Below are positions 1 to 8,852 of a stretch of 64,000 nucleotides of DNA, piece by piece. The position numbers and the translations under genes were made by a program. Below the pieces are notes generated by a model that did not search any database, was not told the DNA's origin, and saw only the letters and a program-made list of their open reading frames with translations. The DNA is from an uncultured Ruminiclostridium sp. (GTDB lineage Bacteria > Bacillota > Clostridia > Oscillospirales > Ruminococcaceae): assembly GCA_947630175.1 (NCBI GenBank), contig CANRGJ010000003.1, positions 186,001 to 250,000 of the forward strand, written 5' to 3'. Position 1 is the stretch's first letter. The number at the start of each line of letters is the position of its first letter.

Positions 1-1637
1 ACAACGGCGGCATGACTGTCCTTCCCCGCTTTCTCGGTGATTATTCCCGAGGCGGCTCTGAGTATGCGCATTATGCTGTTGTCCGTTTCAGGCATTACAA
101 GAATGTCGCCGTTCACGAAGTTGCGTATAGCCTCCTCCTCAGTGCGTGCAACGCAAAGAGGTGCGGTTACGGATTTTTCGGTAACGCCCTCGCCTCTTAC
201 CAGAACGTCCCCGACGACGTGTACTTTCATCAGGTTGGTAGTTCCGCTTATTCCCAGAGGAACGCCTGCCGTGATTACAACAAGGTCGCCGTTTTCAAGG
301 TAGCCTGCGTTCACCGCACATTCAACAGCGTGGTTGAACAGGTCGTCGGTGGTATCCATCAGCCTGCTCATCAGGGGAACGACGCCCCAGCTTAAATTCA
401 GCTGCCGCCATGTGCGCACGTTGGGAGTGCAGCTCAAAATCGGTCTGTTGGGACGGTATTTTGAAAGCAGCTTTGCAGTTCCGCCCGTGGTGGTGACGGT
501 AAGTATAGCCTTTGCGTTCAGATCCAGCGCCGTGGTGACGGTAGCGTGGCTTATGGCGTTGGTGACGTTCTCGGCGGAATCCACCTCTCTCGCCCTGAAC
601 CGTTTGGAGTAGTTTATGTTGTTTTCGGTGGTCTCGGCGATCCTCGCCATAGTCTTCACCGCCTCAACGGGGTACAGTCCCGCCGCAGTCTCGCCCGACA
701 GCATGATTGCGCTGGTGCCGTCGTAGATAGCGTTGGCAACGTCGGTGGTCTCTGCTCTTGTGGGGCGTGGATTTTTTATCATACTTTCCAGCATCTGCGT
801 GGCGGTTATCACCTGTTTCCCCGCATTATAGCCTTTTTCGATGAGCATTTTCTGTATCTGGGGAATTTTCTCAAAGGGTATCTCGACCCCCATATCCCCT
901 CTTGCAACCATGATACCGTCGGAAACACGGAGAATGTCGTCGATGTTGTCAACGCCCTCCTGATTTTCTATCTTGGCGATTATCTTTATGTCCTTGCCGC
1001 CGTTTTCTTCAAGTATCTTTCTTATCTCAAGAATATCTGCATCGCAGCTTACAAAGCTGGCGGCGATAAAGTCGAAGCCCGTTTTTATGCCGAAGATTAT
1101 GTCGCTCCTGTCCCGTTCGCTGACGTAGGGCATAGACAGCTTTGCGCCGGGGAAGTTGCAGGATTTGTTGTTGCTGAGTATTCCCCCGTGAACGATACGG
1201 CACTTTACGTCGTCCCCTGCGTCGGAAACGCTGATGTCAACGACCTTCATCTCAATAAGCCCGTCGTCGGCAAGAATGACCGTTCCCACGTCAATGTCGT
1301 GAGCAAGGTTCTTGTAGGTTATGGAGACCTCGTTTTCGTTCCCCTCCACCTCTCTGGTAGTGAGAACGAACTCCTGCCCGTCCTTTAATTCCACCTTGCC
1401 GTCCCTGAACAGCTTAACACGCACCTCGGGACCTTTCGTGTCAAGCAGCGAAGCCACAGGCAGGTCCAGCTCCTCGCGAATGCGCTTTACCTGCTGAAAT
1501 GTTTTCAGATGGCTCTCGTGGTCGCCGTGGGAAAAATTCTGCCTCGCCACGTTCATTCCCGCCAGCATAAGCTCACGCAGTACGTTGTCGTCAGCGGTGG
1601 AAGGACCCATGGTACAAACTATCTTTGTCTTTCGCAT
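1..1637 (-). CDS. pyk: Pyruvate kinase with C-terminal PEP-utilising domain (3' end outside window)
   Basis: Last ATP-yielding step of glycolysis: phosphoenolpyruvate plus ADP to pyruvate plus ATP, in the cytoplasm. Reading on the minus strand from ATG at 1637, the N-terminus MRKTKIVCTMGPSTADD is the typical pyruvate kinase start, and MVARGDMGVEIP near residue 242 is the conserved segment of the TIM barrel. The visible 545 codons already exceed the usual ~475-residue enzyme. The last residues in the window (ITEKAGKDSHAAV) match the swivelling phosphohistidine/PEP-utiliser domain appended to many Firmicutes pyruvate kinases, which should end near residue 580. The stop codon is beyond position 1. 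Upstream lies a family A repeat. No damage is visible. Confidence 0.97.
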   Translation of the reverse strand, partial: MRKTKIVCTMGPSTADDNVLRELMLAGMNVARQNFSHGDHESHLKTFQQVKRIREELDLPVASLLDTKGPEVRVKLFRDGKVELKDGQEFVLTTREVEGNENEVSITYKNLAHDIDVGTVILADDGLIEMKVVDISVSDAGDDVKCRIVHGGILSNNKSCNFPGAKLSMPYVSERDRSDIIFGIKTGFDFIAASFVSCDADILEIRKILEENGGKDIKIIAKIENQEGVDNIDDILRVSDGIMVARGDMGVEIPFEKIPQIQKMLIEKGYNAGKQVITATQMLESMIKNPRPTRAETTDVANAIYDGTSAIMLSGETAAGLYPVEAVKTMARIAETTENNINYSKRFRAREVDSAENVTNAISHATVTTALDLNAKAILTVTTTGGTAKLLSKYRPNRPILSCTPNVRTWRQLNLSWGVVPLMSRLMDTTDDLFNHAVECAVNAGYLENGDLVVITAGVPLGISGTTNLMKVHVVGDVLVRGEGVTEKSVTAPLCVARTEEEAIRNFVNGDILVMPETDNSIMRILRAASGIITEKAGKDSHAAV

Positions 1638-1660
1638 AGTTCTTCTCCAAAAACAAAAAT

Positions 1661-1826
1661 TACAGTTAAAAGTTTACAGTGCAAAGTGCACAGTGCACAG
1701 TTGTGGAGTCCGCTTCGCGGACGGATCAGGATTGCCGCCTGCAAATTTGCACCTGTCACTTCAAATCCGTTTTTGCGAAGCAAAAACTCCATAACTCTTC
1801 ACTTTGCACTTTTCACTCTTAACTAA
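1661..1826. repeat. Family A palindromic repeat, copy 1
   Basis: Non-coding element between pyk and rhaB. The left end has reiterated CAGTG-type units leading into CAGTTGTGGAGT, then the hairpin GTCCGCTTCGCGGAC, a middle containing GCCGCCTGCAAATTTGC, the hairpin TTTTTGCGAAGCAAAAA, and a right end made of the complementary CACTT/CACTG units. The same plan recurs in many gaps in this window. Confidence 0.9.
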
Positions 1827-1857
1827 CTGACAAATTGACTTCGTCAATTTGTCAGTT
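1825..1857. terminator. 15-bp perfect hairpin over the rhaB stop codon
   Basis: Perfect inverted repeat with arms at 1825-1839 (AACTGACAAATTGAC) and 1843-1857 and a 3-nt loop. The rhaB stop codon lies in one arm. There is no clear T-run on the minus strand, so it may be a transcript-end stabiliser rather than a classical intrinsic terminator. Confidence 0.45.
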
Positions 1858-3273
1858 CCTCCCCTCCCCGTCCGAAAGGTCAGGAACGAACTCTTTTATC
1901 TCCGCCCCCCTGCGGACGATAGCTCTTGCCTCTGCGGCGTCCTTTATCTCGCCTAAAGCGATAAATGCGCTCATAGCGTTGCCGATAGCGGTAGCCTCGG
2001 TAGGACCTGCAACCACCGTCCTGCCCGTCGCATTGGCAGTCAGCTGGCACAGGAACTCGTCCTTTGAGCCGCCGCCGAAAATGTATACCGACGGGTAGGT
2101 GTGTCCCGTTATCTTTTCTAGCGACTCCAGCGTGGAGGCAAACTCCGCCGCCAGGCTCTCATATATCACGCGCAGTACCTGCGCTATGGTCCTTGGCTTG
2201 TTCTGCCCCGTTCTTTCGCAGTACGCCGCCACTTTTTGCGGCATATCCCCGCTTTTCATAAACGATGGGTCGTTGGGATTTATCTTTGCTATAAAGGGCT
2301 TTGCGCTTCTTGCGAAAGCCTCCATATCGTTAAAGGTGAACACCTCGCCGCCTGCGTTGAAGAACCTGCGGCATTCCTGCAAAAACCAGGTCCCCGTGAT
2401 ATTTTTCAGGAAAGTAATAGTGCCGTCCCTGCCCCCTTCGTTGGTAAGACCGCTGTTCATCGCCTCGTCGGTTATGATAGGCTCTTTAAGCTCCGTCCCG
2501 AACAAAGCCCAGGTGCCGCAGCTTATGAAAGCGAACCGCTTTTCGTCGGAGGGAACGGCTACCGCCGCCGCCGCAGTGTCGTGAGAGGGTCCTGCAAACA
2601 CGGGAACAGGGGTGTCGGAATATTTCGCTTTCAGATCCCCTATCTTCTCCCCGGGCATAACTATCTTGCCGAAAATGTTTTCGGGAAGTCCCAGCCGCTT
2701 TATCAGCGCCTTGTTCCAGCCCCTTGTCTTAGGGTCGATAAGTCCCGTGGTGGTAGCTTCGGTGTACTCGTTCGCCATAACTCCCGTAAGGCGGTAGTTG
2801 ATAAGGTCGGGCATCATCAGCAAATGCTTTGCCTTAGCGAGGAGCTTAGGCTCCTTTTCCTGCAAGGCTAAAAGCTGATACATAGTGTTTATTGACATCT
2901 GCTGTATTCCCGAAAGCTGATAAAGCTCCTTTTCGGGTATCTTTTCAAACAGCTTTTCGTTCATACCGTCAAAGCGGCTGTCACGGTAGCAGACAGGCTT
3001 CAGCACAAAATTCCCCTTGTCGTCCAGCAGGGCGAAATCCACCCCCCAGGTGTCCACGGAAACAGCGTCAAAGCCGTAGTCCAGCGCCTTGTCTATCGCC
3101 TTGTCCACCTCTTTGAACATCATATCTATGTTCCAGCAGAGAGTGCCGTTCACGTTTACGGGAGCGTTGGAAAAGCGGTGTATCTCGTTGGAGATAAAGC
3201 TCTTGTTTTCGTAACTGCAAAGCAATGCCCTGCCTGACGACGCTCCGAAATCAAATATAAGGACTTTTTTCAT
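1852..3273 (-). CDS. rhaB: Rhamnulokinase (FGGY carbohydrate kinase)
   Basis: 473 residues, full length for the family. It phosphorylates L-rhamnulose (possibly L-fuculose) to the 1-phosphate with ATP in the cytoplasm. The N-terminal DFGASSGR is the ATP-phosphate loop distinctive of rhamnulokinase within the FGGY family, and YIFGGGSKDEFLCQLTANA in the C-terminal half is the adenosine-binding region of the actin-like fold. The start is ATG at 3273 (MKKVLIFDFG). It is the last gene of a minus-strand run of WYL regulator, aldolase and kinase, 45 bp after the aldolase. The aldolase that cleaves its product is therefore co-transcribed. Isomerase and transporter genes are not in the window. Confidence 0.9.
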   Translation of the reverse strand: MKKVLIFDFGASSGRALLCSYENKSFISNEIHRFSNAPVNVNGTLCWNIDMMFKEVDKAIDKALDYGFDAVSVDTWGVDFALLDDKGNFVLKPVCYRDSRFDGMNEKLFEKIPEKELYQLSGIQQMSINTMYQLLALQEKEPKLLAKAKHLLMMPDLINYRLTGVMANEYTEATTTGLIDPKTRGWNKALIKRLGLPENIFGKIVMPGEKIGDLKAKYSDTPVPVFAGPSHDTAAAAVAVPSDEKRFAFISCGTWALFGTELKEPIITDEAMNSGLTNEGGRDGTITFLKNITGTWFLQECRRFFNAGGEVFTFNDMEAFARSAKPFIAKINPNDPSFMKSGDMPQKVAAYCERTGQNKPRTIAQVLRVIYESLAAEFASTLESLEKITGHTYPSVYIFGGGSKDEFLCQLTANATGRTVVAGPTEATAIGNAMSAFIALGEIKDAAEARAIVRRGAEIKEFVPDLSDGEGRN

Positions 3274-3318
3274 CTTGCGTTATTCTGGCGGTAAATACCG
3301 CCTTTTCTCCTGTAAATA

Positions 3319-3990
3319 TCAAGAATATTTCTTGTAGCCGGGGTGGCGGATAGGAAAGCTCTTTCCTATCTCCACACATTCGTCTATCTTGTCCTTGGGA
3401 AGCGGGTGAGCGCCGCCCAGCTGTCTTGCAACAAGTGAGACCTTGGCGTAATGCTCCAGCGTTTCCATTCTGTAATACGCCTGCGTTAAATCAACGCCCA
3501 CGCAGACTGCGCCGTGGTTTTCCATTAAAATGGTGTCGTGTTCCTTTAAGAAAGGAATTATGGAGTCCGCCAGCCCTACTGAGCCCGGAGTGTCGTAAGG
3601 CGCAATGGGAACACTGCCCAGAAAGATTATGGCTTCGGGCATAGAATAGTCGTCCAGCGGGACGTGTGCTATTGCAAAGCCCGTAGCTGTGGGCGGGTGA
3701 GCGTGTACCACGGCGTTTATCTCAGGTCTTTCCTTATAGCAGCGCAGGTGCAGCTTGAACTCGGAGGAGGGCTTGTAGCCGGGAGCCTCCTTTATCACCT
3801 CGTTCTTTCCGTTTACCATTATCAGCATTTCGGGGCGGAGTATGCGTTTGCTGGTGCCTGTGGGGGTTGCAAGGAACACGTCCTCGTCCAGCTTTACCGA
3901 AATATTTCCGTCATTTGCGGCGACAAAGCCTAACTGCCACAGATTGTGACCTACCTCGCATATCGCCTCTCTCGCTTCGTTTTCCGTCAT
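3319..3990 (-). CDS. Class II aldolase, L-fuculose/L-rhamnulose-1-phosphate type
   Basis: 223 residues, the usual length of the zinc-dependent class II aldolase/adducin family. It cleaves L-fuculose-1-phosphate or L-rhamnulose-1-phosphate to dihydroxyacetone phosphate and L-lactaldehyde. The zinc ligands are visible as H96 and H98 (VVHAHPP) and H159 (MENHGAV), with catalytic E77 (SSEFKL). The N-terminal AANDGNISVK is the phosphate-binding region. The gene begins 24 bp after the WYL regulator and is followed 45 bp later by rhamnulokinase. Sequence alone does not separate a fuculose from a rhamnulose aldolase; the adjacent kinase favours rhamnose or a shared pathway. Confidence 0.88.
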   Translation of the reverse strand: MTENEAREAICEVGHNLWQLGFVAANDGNISVKLDEDVFLATPTGTSKRILRPEMLIMVNGKNEVIKEAPGYKPSSEFKLHLRCYKERPEINAVVHAHPPTATGFAIAHVPLDDYSMPEAIIFLGSVPIAPYDTPGSVGLADSIIPFLKEHDTILMENHGAVCVGVDLTQAYYRMETLEHYAKVSLVARQLGGAHPLPKDKIDECVEIGKSFPIRHPGYKKYS

Positions 3991-4014
3991 TTTATATCCC
4001 TCCTGTCGGCGGCA

Positions 4015-5001
4015 TTATTTTCTTTTATTGTACTGCTTGAGCGTTTTTCTGGCAAATTTTGCAAATTCGTCCCTTACCTCTTCGGGAGCAAGTATCTCCG
4101 CCTTATCCCCAAACTGGAACAGCCAGCCGAAGAAGGTGGGGCTTACAGTAAGCTCCGTTTCGATGTAAAAGCCGTTGTCCGTGGTTACAAAGGGTATCTT
4201 CTGCCCGAACCTGTCTATTACCACGCCCGCAAGGCCGTCGTCAAAGCGCAGGCGCACCGTTTCGTCGTGACCGCCGAACATTCCGAAAAGGCGCTTGCAA
4301 TGCTCGGTCACGTTGAATTTGTCGTCTTTCTCGGCGGGAATTTCCAGTATCTCGGTCTTTTCCATTTTGTCCGCACGGAAATTCACATATTTGTCATACT
4401 TCTCGTAATAGCCAACGACGTAGTAATTTTCGTTGTTCCACACCAATGCCCTGGGGGTGATGACAAGGGGTTCTTTTCCGTCGTGGTATACCTTTTTCTT
4501 CCTTGCGTCATAGTCAAAGTACAGGAACGACAGCTTTCTCTTCCTTTGTATCGCCTCGTTTGCGGCGCTTATGGTGTAGTAAATGCTTTCATTGGAGGAC
4601 TTTACGCTGTCGCTGACTATCATCTGCCTTACCAGCTTGCCGCCCTCGTACTGTCCCGCCAGCTTTGCTATCTTATTGATAAGCTGAACGGACTTTCTGC
4701 TGCTGATGAATTTTGAGCAGGCAACGGCGTTTGCCAGCAGGTGAAGCTCTGGCACTTCAAATTCCCTGCTCGCCAGATAGTAGGTGGTGTTGCGGGCGCA
4801 CATATCACACTCGATGTCAAGTCCCATATCCCGCAGGATATTTATGTCGTCGTACAGGGACTTTCTCTCACTGCCCACGCCGTACTGCTCCAGCTTTTGT
4901 GCGAGCTGTGAAAGGCTGAGCTTGTGCTCGTCGTCCGTTTCCTCCATAAAGATTTTCGCAAGGTAGATCAGCTTTTGTTTTTGTTTCGGGGACTTTGGCA
5001 T
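4015..5001 (-). CDS. WYL-domain transcriptional regulator
   Basis: 328 residues from ATG at 5001, chosen over an in-frame GTG nine bases upstream because GAAGGAG lies at good spacing before the ATG. The N-terminal ~80 residues form a winged-helix/HTH (LSLSQLAQKLEQYGVGSERKSLYDDINILRDMG). A WYL domain spans about residues 145-245 (RKLSFLYFDYDARKKKVYHD, then NENYYVVGYYEKYDKYVNFR). The C-terminal ~80 residues resemble the WCX extension. Such proteins sense ligands, often sugars or nucleic acids, and control neighbouring genes. As the first gene of the aldolase-rhamnulokinase unit it is probably the local regulator of deoxysugar use; that role is inferred from position. Confidence 0.87.
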   Translation of the reverse strand: MPKSPKQKQKLIYLAKIFMEETDDEHKLSLSQLAQKLEQYGVGSERKSLYDDINILRDMGLDIECDMCARNTTYYLASREFEVPELHLLANAVACSKFISSRKSVQLINKIAKLAGQYEGGKLVRQMIVSDSVKSSNESIYYTISAANEAIQRKRKLSFLYFDYDARKKKVYHDGKEPLVITPRALVWNNENYYVVGYYEKYDKYVNFRADKMEKTEILEIPAEKDDKFNVTEHCKRLFGMFGGHDETVRLRFDDGLAGVVIDRFGQKIPFVTTDNGFYIETELTVSPTFFGWLFQFGDKAEILAPEEVRDEFAKFARKTLKQYNKRK

Positions 5002-5109
5002 AACACACACTCCTTCGGATAGTTTTATAATTAATGGGTGATAGTTTATAGTTGGTGTTGGATATGGTTATGGGGTGGGAGGTTGAAAAAATTATGGAGG
5101 AAAGGGGTT

Positions 5110-5356
5110 AGGGGGTGGGAGGGTGGGACGCTGGCGTGAGGCTGAAGGAGCCGACACAAAAGTGAAAAGCGGTGATGCTTTTTAGGTTTATTTCAGCATT
5201 TTAACCGAGTTCGTGAAAGATAATGAAAAAACTTTGCGCATTATCTTTCACGGTCTCTGTTTGCAGGCGGCGGGATTTGCGGCGCAGGTTCACCTTTTCT
5301 CACTTTTGTGTGCTGCATACCAGCCTCACGCCAGCGCCCCACCCGCCCTCCCGCAG
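5110..5356. repeat. Family B palindromic repeat, full copy 1
   Basis: Fills the 5002-5382 gap. It has long imperfect inverted arms: left arm rich in GGGTGGGAGGGTGGG followed by GCTGGCGTGAGGCTG and ACACAAAAGTGAAAAG; right arm the complement (CTTTTGTGTGCTGCATACCA, CAGCCTCACGCCAGCGCCCC). An internal hairpin has 14-bp arms at 5212-5225 and 5239-5252. It resembles a MITE-like element; no coding capacity is seen. Confidence 0.85.
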
Positions 5357-5382
5357 GTCCGTTCCCTCAAACTTCCTCTTTC

Positions 5383-6471
5383 TTACTCTTCCTCTTCCTC
5401 GTCCGCATACTCCGAGGCGTCGTAAAGCACGTCCGCCACCGTTTCCAGCAGACTGCGGTACTGCACCTTCTTAGTCCACTTTTTAGGCAGTTTTGACAGT
5501 CCGTACCACGCGCCCAGCAGTCCGCCCGTGACGGCGGCGCAGGCGGCGCTGTCGCCGTCCTGATTTGCGGCAAGCTCTATCGCATACTTGAAATTCGTCT
5601 GATGAAGTATGGAGCAGTACACCGCTATGGCAAGGCAGGAAATTGCGTCCGTGCCGTCGCCCAGCGATTCCAGACCTTCCTGCGGGTCGGTCTCCTCGTC
5701 GTTTGCCAGAGCTATCGCCTTGTCCAAAGCGGCAAGGGTGTTTTCGTGACCGGGGTAGCTCCTCAGTATCTCCGCCGCCGCCTCAACAGCCACGTCGGGG
5801 GACTTGTCCTCCAAAAGCTCCGCAACCATTGCGGCGTATACCCCGCAGGGGAGATACCCGTCGGGAGAGCCGTGAGTTATCGCTCCGATATCACAGCCTA
5901 TACGAAACGCCATATCGGGGCTCTTTCCGTAGAAAAGTCCCACAGGAGTCACTCTTTTTACTGCGCCGTTGTCCGCATTGTTGTTTATACTGCGGCTGAG
6001 GGTGCCAAAACAGTTTTCCCTTATCCCAAGGAGAACGTCCACGTTCACGTCGGTGAGCCTTCTGGACTTGCCCAGCCCCTTGCTTTTCAGCAGAGAGGAA
6101 AGGTTGGGATTTTGCTTTTTGTCGAAAAGCCACTCGTATTCCCTGCCCGCTATGGTCTTGGTCTGCATATACAGCCAAAGCTGGTAGGAGTAGAAAACGT
6201 AGGACGCGACTGCGCTGTTTTCATAGTCGGACTGCTCGTTGTGCGCCCACAGTATCCCGTCTGCGGTGAAAAGGGACATCTGGGTCGCCTCGGTGAACAG
6301 GGCGGTATTCGTCTTGCGGCTCACCGCAAGCTCAAGCGCACCGTCCTTTTCAAAGCGGTCGCATATCTCCTCATAGGTCATTCCCATAAGCGGATAGCCG
6401 AAAGCGTCGCCTACGGCGCTTCCGATTATCGCGCCCTCGAATTTGTCAAGATAGTCTGTTTCTTTGCTCAT
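5383..6471 (-). CDS. ADP-ribosylglycohydrolase-like protein, probably lacking metal ligands
   Basis: 362 residues. The family removes ADP-ribose from proteins or small molecules using two magnesium ions. Recognisable landmarks are GSAVGDAFGYP near the N-terminus, TQMSLFTADGIL at residues 63-74, ITHGSPDGYLPCGVYA in the middle and DGDSAACAAVTGGLLGAWYG near 305. In active members the first landmark reads like DDTQ and the last like GDSDS or DTDT; here they are T60-E-A-T63 and GDSAA, so conserved metal-binding acids appear to be missing. The protein ends in an acidic tail (YADEEEEE). It stands alone between two full family B repeats. It could be a binding-only derivative; loss of activity is inferred from motifs. 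Confidence 0.8.
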   Translation of the reverse strand: MSKETDYLDKFEGAIIGSAVGDAFGYPLMGMTYEEICDRFEKDGALELAVSRKTNTALFTEATQMSLFTADGILWAHNEQSDYENSAVASYVFYSYQLWLYMQTKTIAGREYEWLFDKKQNPNLSSLLKSKGLGKSRRLTDVNVDVLLGIRENCFGTLSRSINNNADNGAVKRVTPVGLFYGKSPDMAFRIGCDIGAITHGSPDGYLPCGVYAAMVAELLEDKSPDVAVEAAAEILRSYPGHENTLAALDKAIALANDEETDPQEGLESLGDGTDAISCLAIAVYCSILHQTNFKYAIELAANQDGDSAACAAVTGGLLGAWYGLSKLPKKWTKKVQYRSLLETVADVLYDASEYADEEEEE

Positions 6472-6544
6472 TGTGTTTCCTCCGCGGAAAAATAATAGTT
6501 GATAGTTGACAGTGGATAGTTATATTTATGAAAGGAAGAAGTTT

Positions 6545-6792
6545 AGGGGTGGGAGGGTGGGGCGCAGGCGGGAAACTGGTGTGCAGAACACAAAAGTGAA
6601 AAGCGGTGTTGCTTTTTCTGTTTATTTCAACATTTTAACCGAGTTCGTGAAAGCTAAAGAAAAAACTTTGTTCATTATCTTTCACTATCTCGGCTCAATA
6701 AGCTTCAGCGCAGGCGGCGTCGTTTCACCTTTCCCCACTTTTGTGTCCTGCACACCAGCCTCACGTCAGCGCCCCACCCGCCCTCCCGTAGG
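6545..6792. repeat. Family B palindromic repeat, full copy 2
   Basis: Fills the 6472-6809 gap. It has the same orientation and plan as the copy at 5110-5356: GGGTGGGAGGGTGGGGCGCA left arm, ACACAAAAGTGAAAAG, an internal TGAAAG...CTTTCA hairpin, and a right arm with CACTTTTGTGTCCTGCACAC and CAGCGCCCCACCCGCCCTCC. Short family A-like units (GTTGATAGTTGACAGTGG) lie just upstream at about 6497-6520. The two copies bracket the ADP-ribosylglycohydrolase-like gene. Confidence 0.85.
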
Positions 6793-6809
6793 CCTTCCCT
6801 TCAACGCAT

Positions 6810-8303
6810 TTACTCTCTTTTTTCTTCTTTTTTCTTCTCCTTTTTATGCTCTTTCCTCTGCTTTTTCTCAAACTTCCTGCCCTGCTTCTCGCTGGCAAGA
6901 CGGTTCGCTTCCGTTTCACTGCGCATCTCAAGCTGCGGGCTGGAATACGGGTGTCTGGGCGTGTACTTCCACCCCGTAGTGCTCACCCTGTCGTACACCG
7001 TTCGGCAAATAACGGGAGAATCGTTCATCGCAAGCAAATGCTCAAGATAATCATAATAGCTCCCCGGCGTAAAAACATTCCTCGGCGGGATTATGTCTGT
7101 ACAAGCCTTCCGCACAATCATATCCGTCATCTTCACGCAGTTTGATGTGAGGACGAAATACGTCTTCATCTTCCCGCTTTTGAATTTAAAAAAGTCCGCC
7201 CCCGTGCAGTTCCACATCTTACTGCCCCAGTCCATTACCACCTCGCCCTTTGCGTCAGGGTCGCTGTGAAGCACCTGCTGTAAGGGCGTTTCCCAGGGGT
7301 ACGCCATACTTTTCAGCGTCTTTATTTCCTCCCTCACCGCCTGCTTCTGGGCTTCGTTCAGACGAAAGCCGTAGCCGTATATCTCACGGGGCGTTGAGGT
7401 GACGTAAAATCTTATATACGATTCTCTCGGCGCAACAACGAAGATTCCGTCCCCCACACAGCCGAAAAGAGAGGTGGAGGCAAGGTCGTACGAGCCGTAG
7501 GACAGCACCTCCCCCTCAAAGGAAAGGTCGCAGTGCCCCATTATCCCGAATCCCGTTTCGCTGACGTGTATCATCACTTCCATATCGGGAGGAGCGTTGG
7601 TTTCCTTCCCCTCGGGGAAGTAGGGCTTCAGCTCCGCCTTTACCCCGTCGGGGTCGAGAATAGTCTGTCTGTGGCGGGACTTCAGCTTTGCTATCGGACG
7701 CCATGAGGACACCAGAATAGGCATAGGCAGTGACATTCTGCGGGTTATCTTACTTCTTATCCTTACGGGGAGCAGCTGTAAAACTCCGTCCCAAAGCAAA
7801 AACGCCCCGTAGATTATGCAGTATATCCCCGACACGATATAAAGCGCCGCTGCTCCCATTCCGGGAACGCACGCCATAAGCACGCCGAAAACTGCGAAGA
7901 ACAAAAACATCATCAGCTCATAAAGCCGCCCCTGCACGTTGTCCCTCACGTCAATAACGTAGTCCACCAGCTTTATCAGCGCATTTATTATGATATACAC
8001 GGTGAAAACGATATAAACAGGCACCATCTGGAGCATAGGGAGCAACAGCATAACTCCCCCCACGCACAGGTTGAACAGACAGCTTGCAATAAGACTGCTG
8101 AAAGCGTCAGGCGCAAGCTCCTTTTTTCTCGAAATTGCGGAAACGCCTATCGTTATGCCGTGGAGCGTCACCAGAAGCCCTCCGCCGTAGCTTATCACGG
8201 TGATGATGAAATCCCCGTCCGCCAGCAGGAAGACCCCTGCCCCGATAAAGATAAGCCCCGTTATAAGACAGATAACAGGATAAAATTTTATTTTTGATCT
8301 CAT
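6810..8303 (-). CDS. DUF308-like membrane protein with cytoplasmic papain-like domain
   Basis: 497 residues. The first ~185 contain about six hydrophobic helices in the pattern of HdeD/DUF308 membrane proteins (for example IFIGAGVFLLADGDFIITV and LYIVSGIYCIIYGAFLLWDG). Residues ~190-450 are a soluble domain with a histidine in IMGHCDLSFEGEVLSYGSYD and, about 140 residues later, a cysteine in LTSNCVKMTDMIV. His before Cys around a beta-rich core is the order seen in circularly permuted papain-fold (Lnb/DUF4105-like) domains. I infer that fold and a possible amidase or peptidase role without being able to test it. The tail is strongly basic and charged (KKQRKEHKKEKKKEEKRE). The gene appears monocistronic. 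Confidence 0.6.
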   Translation of the reverse strand: MRSKIKFYPVICLITGLIFIGAGVFLLADGDFIITVISYGGGLLVTLHGITIGVSAISRKKELAPDAFSSLIASCLFNLCVGGVMLLLPMLQMVPVYIVFTVYIIINALIKLVDYVIDVRDNVQGRLYELMMFLFFAVFGVLMACVPGMGAAALYIVSGIYCIIYGAFLLWDGVLQLLPVRIRSKITRRMSLPMPILVSSWRPIAKLKSRHRQTILDPDGVKAELKPYFPEGKETNAPPDMEVMIHVSETGFGIMGHCDLSFEGEVLSYGSYDLASTSLFGCVGDGIFVVAPRESYIRFYVTSTPREIYGYGFRLNEAQKQAVREEIKTLKSMAYPWETPLQQVLHSDPDAKGEVVMDWGSKMWNCTGADFFKFKSGKMKTYFVLTSNCVKMTDMIVRKACTDIIPPRNVFTPGSYYDYLEHLLAMNDSPVICRTVYDRVSTTGWKYTPRHPYSSPQLEMRSETEANRLASEKQGRKFEKKQRKEHKKEKKKEEKRE

Positions 8304-8372
8304 ACTCTCTCCGCCGAACGGCGTTTTATTTTTATAACCGTCGGTTTTATGTCAAACGCTTTGAAAACGCAG

Positions 8373-8852
8373 TTATTTATGGTATTTTCGGTTATTTATG
8401 ATAGCGAACGAACGGTAAAGCTGTTCCGTCAGCATAACTCTAGCCAGCTGATGAGGAAAGGTCATCTCCGACATAGAAAGCCGCAGTTGGGCGGCGTTTT
8501 TCACTTCCTCGCTGAGCCCGAAGGAGCTTCCTATAATAAAAGCAACGTTCCCACAGCCCCGTGAGGGCAGCTCCTCAAGCAGCCTAGCCAGCTTTTCACT
8601 GCTGAACTGTTTCCCCTCCACGCAAAGGGCGGTAACAAATGCTCCTGCGGGAATTTTTTTCAGCAGCTCCTCCCCCTCTTTTTTCAGGGCGGAAAGTATC
8701 TCCTTTTCCGACGGCTCGGCAGGCAGACGCTCAGGCTCGATAATTACCGTTTCAAAGCGGCAAAAGCCTTTCAGCCGTTTTTCATACTCTTTGCAGGCGG
8801 CGGAAAAATATTCCTCCCTCAGCCTGCCCACGCAAAGGAGCGTAACGTTCAT
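8373..8852 (-). CDS. rlmH: 23S rRNA pseudouridine1915 N3-methyltransferase
   Basis: SPOUT-family methyltransferase that methylates pseudouridine 1915 in helix 69 of 23S rRNA using S-adenosylmethionine. 159 residues, the normal length. The start is MNVTLLCVGRLREEYF; an ATG one codon upstream (8855) is equally possible. The knotted SAM-binding C-terminus is clear: NVAFIIGSSFGLSEEV, then LSMSEMTFPHQLARVMLTEQ and the invariant ending YRSFAIINNRKYHK. The start overlaps the stop of the upstream carboxypeptidase (ATGATGA), indicating translational coupling. Confidence 0.95.
   Translation of the reverse strand: MNVTLLCVGRLREEYFSAACKEYEKRLKGFCRFETVIIEPERLPAEPSEKEILSALKKEGEELLKKIPAGAFVTALCVEGKQFSSEKLARLLEELPSRGCGNVAFIIGSSFGLSEEVKNAAQLRLSMSEMTFPHQLARVMLTEQLYRSFAIINNRKYHK

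Noticed and set aside
546-1388. 280-codon plus-strand open frame across pyk
   Set aside because: Lies wholly antisense to a clear pyruvate kinase frame and has no recognisable family or ribosome binding site; such shadows are common in this GC-rich codon usage.
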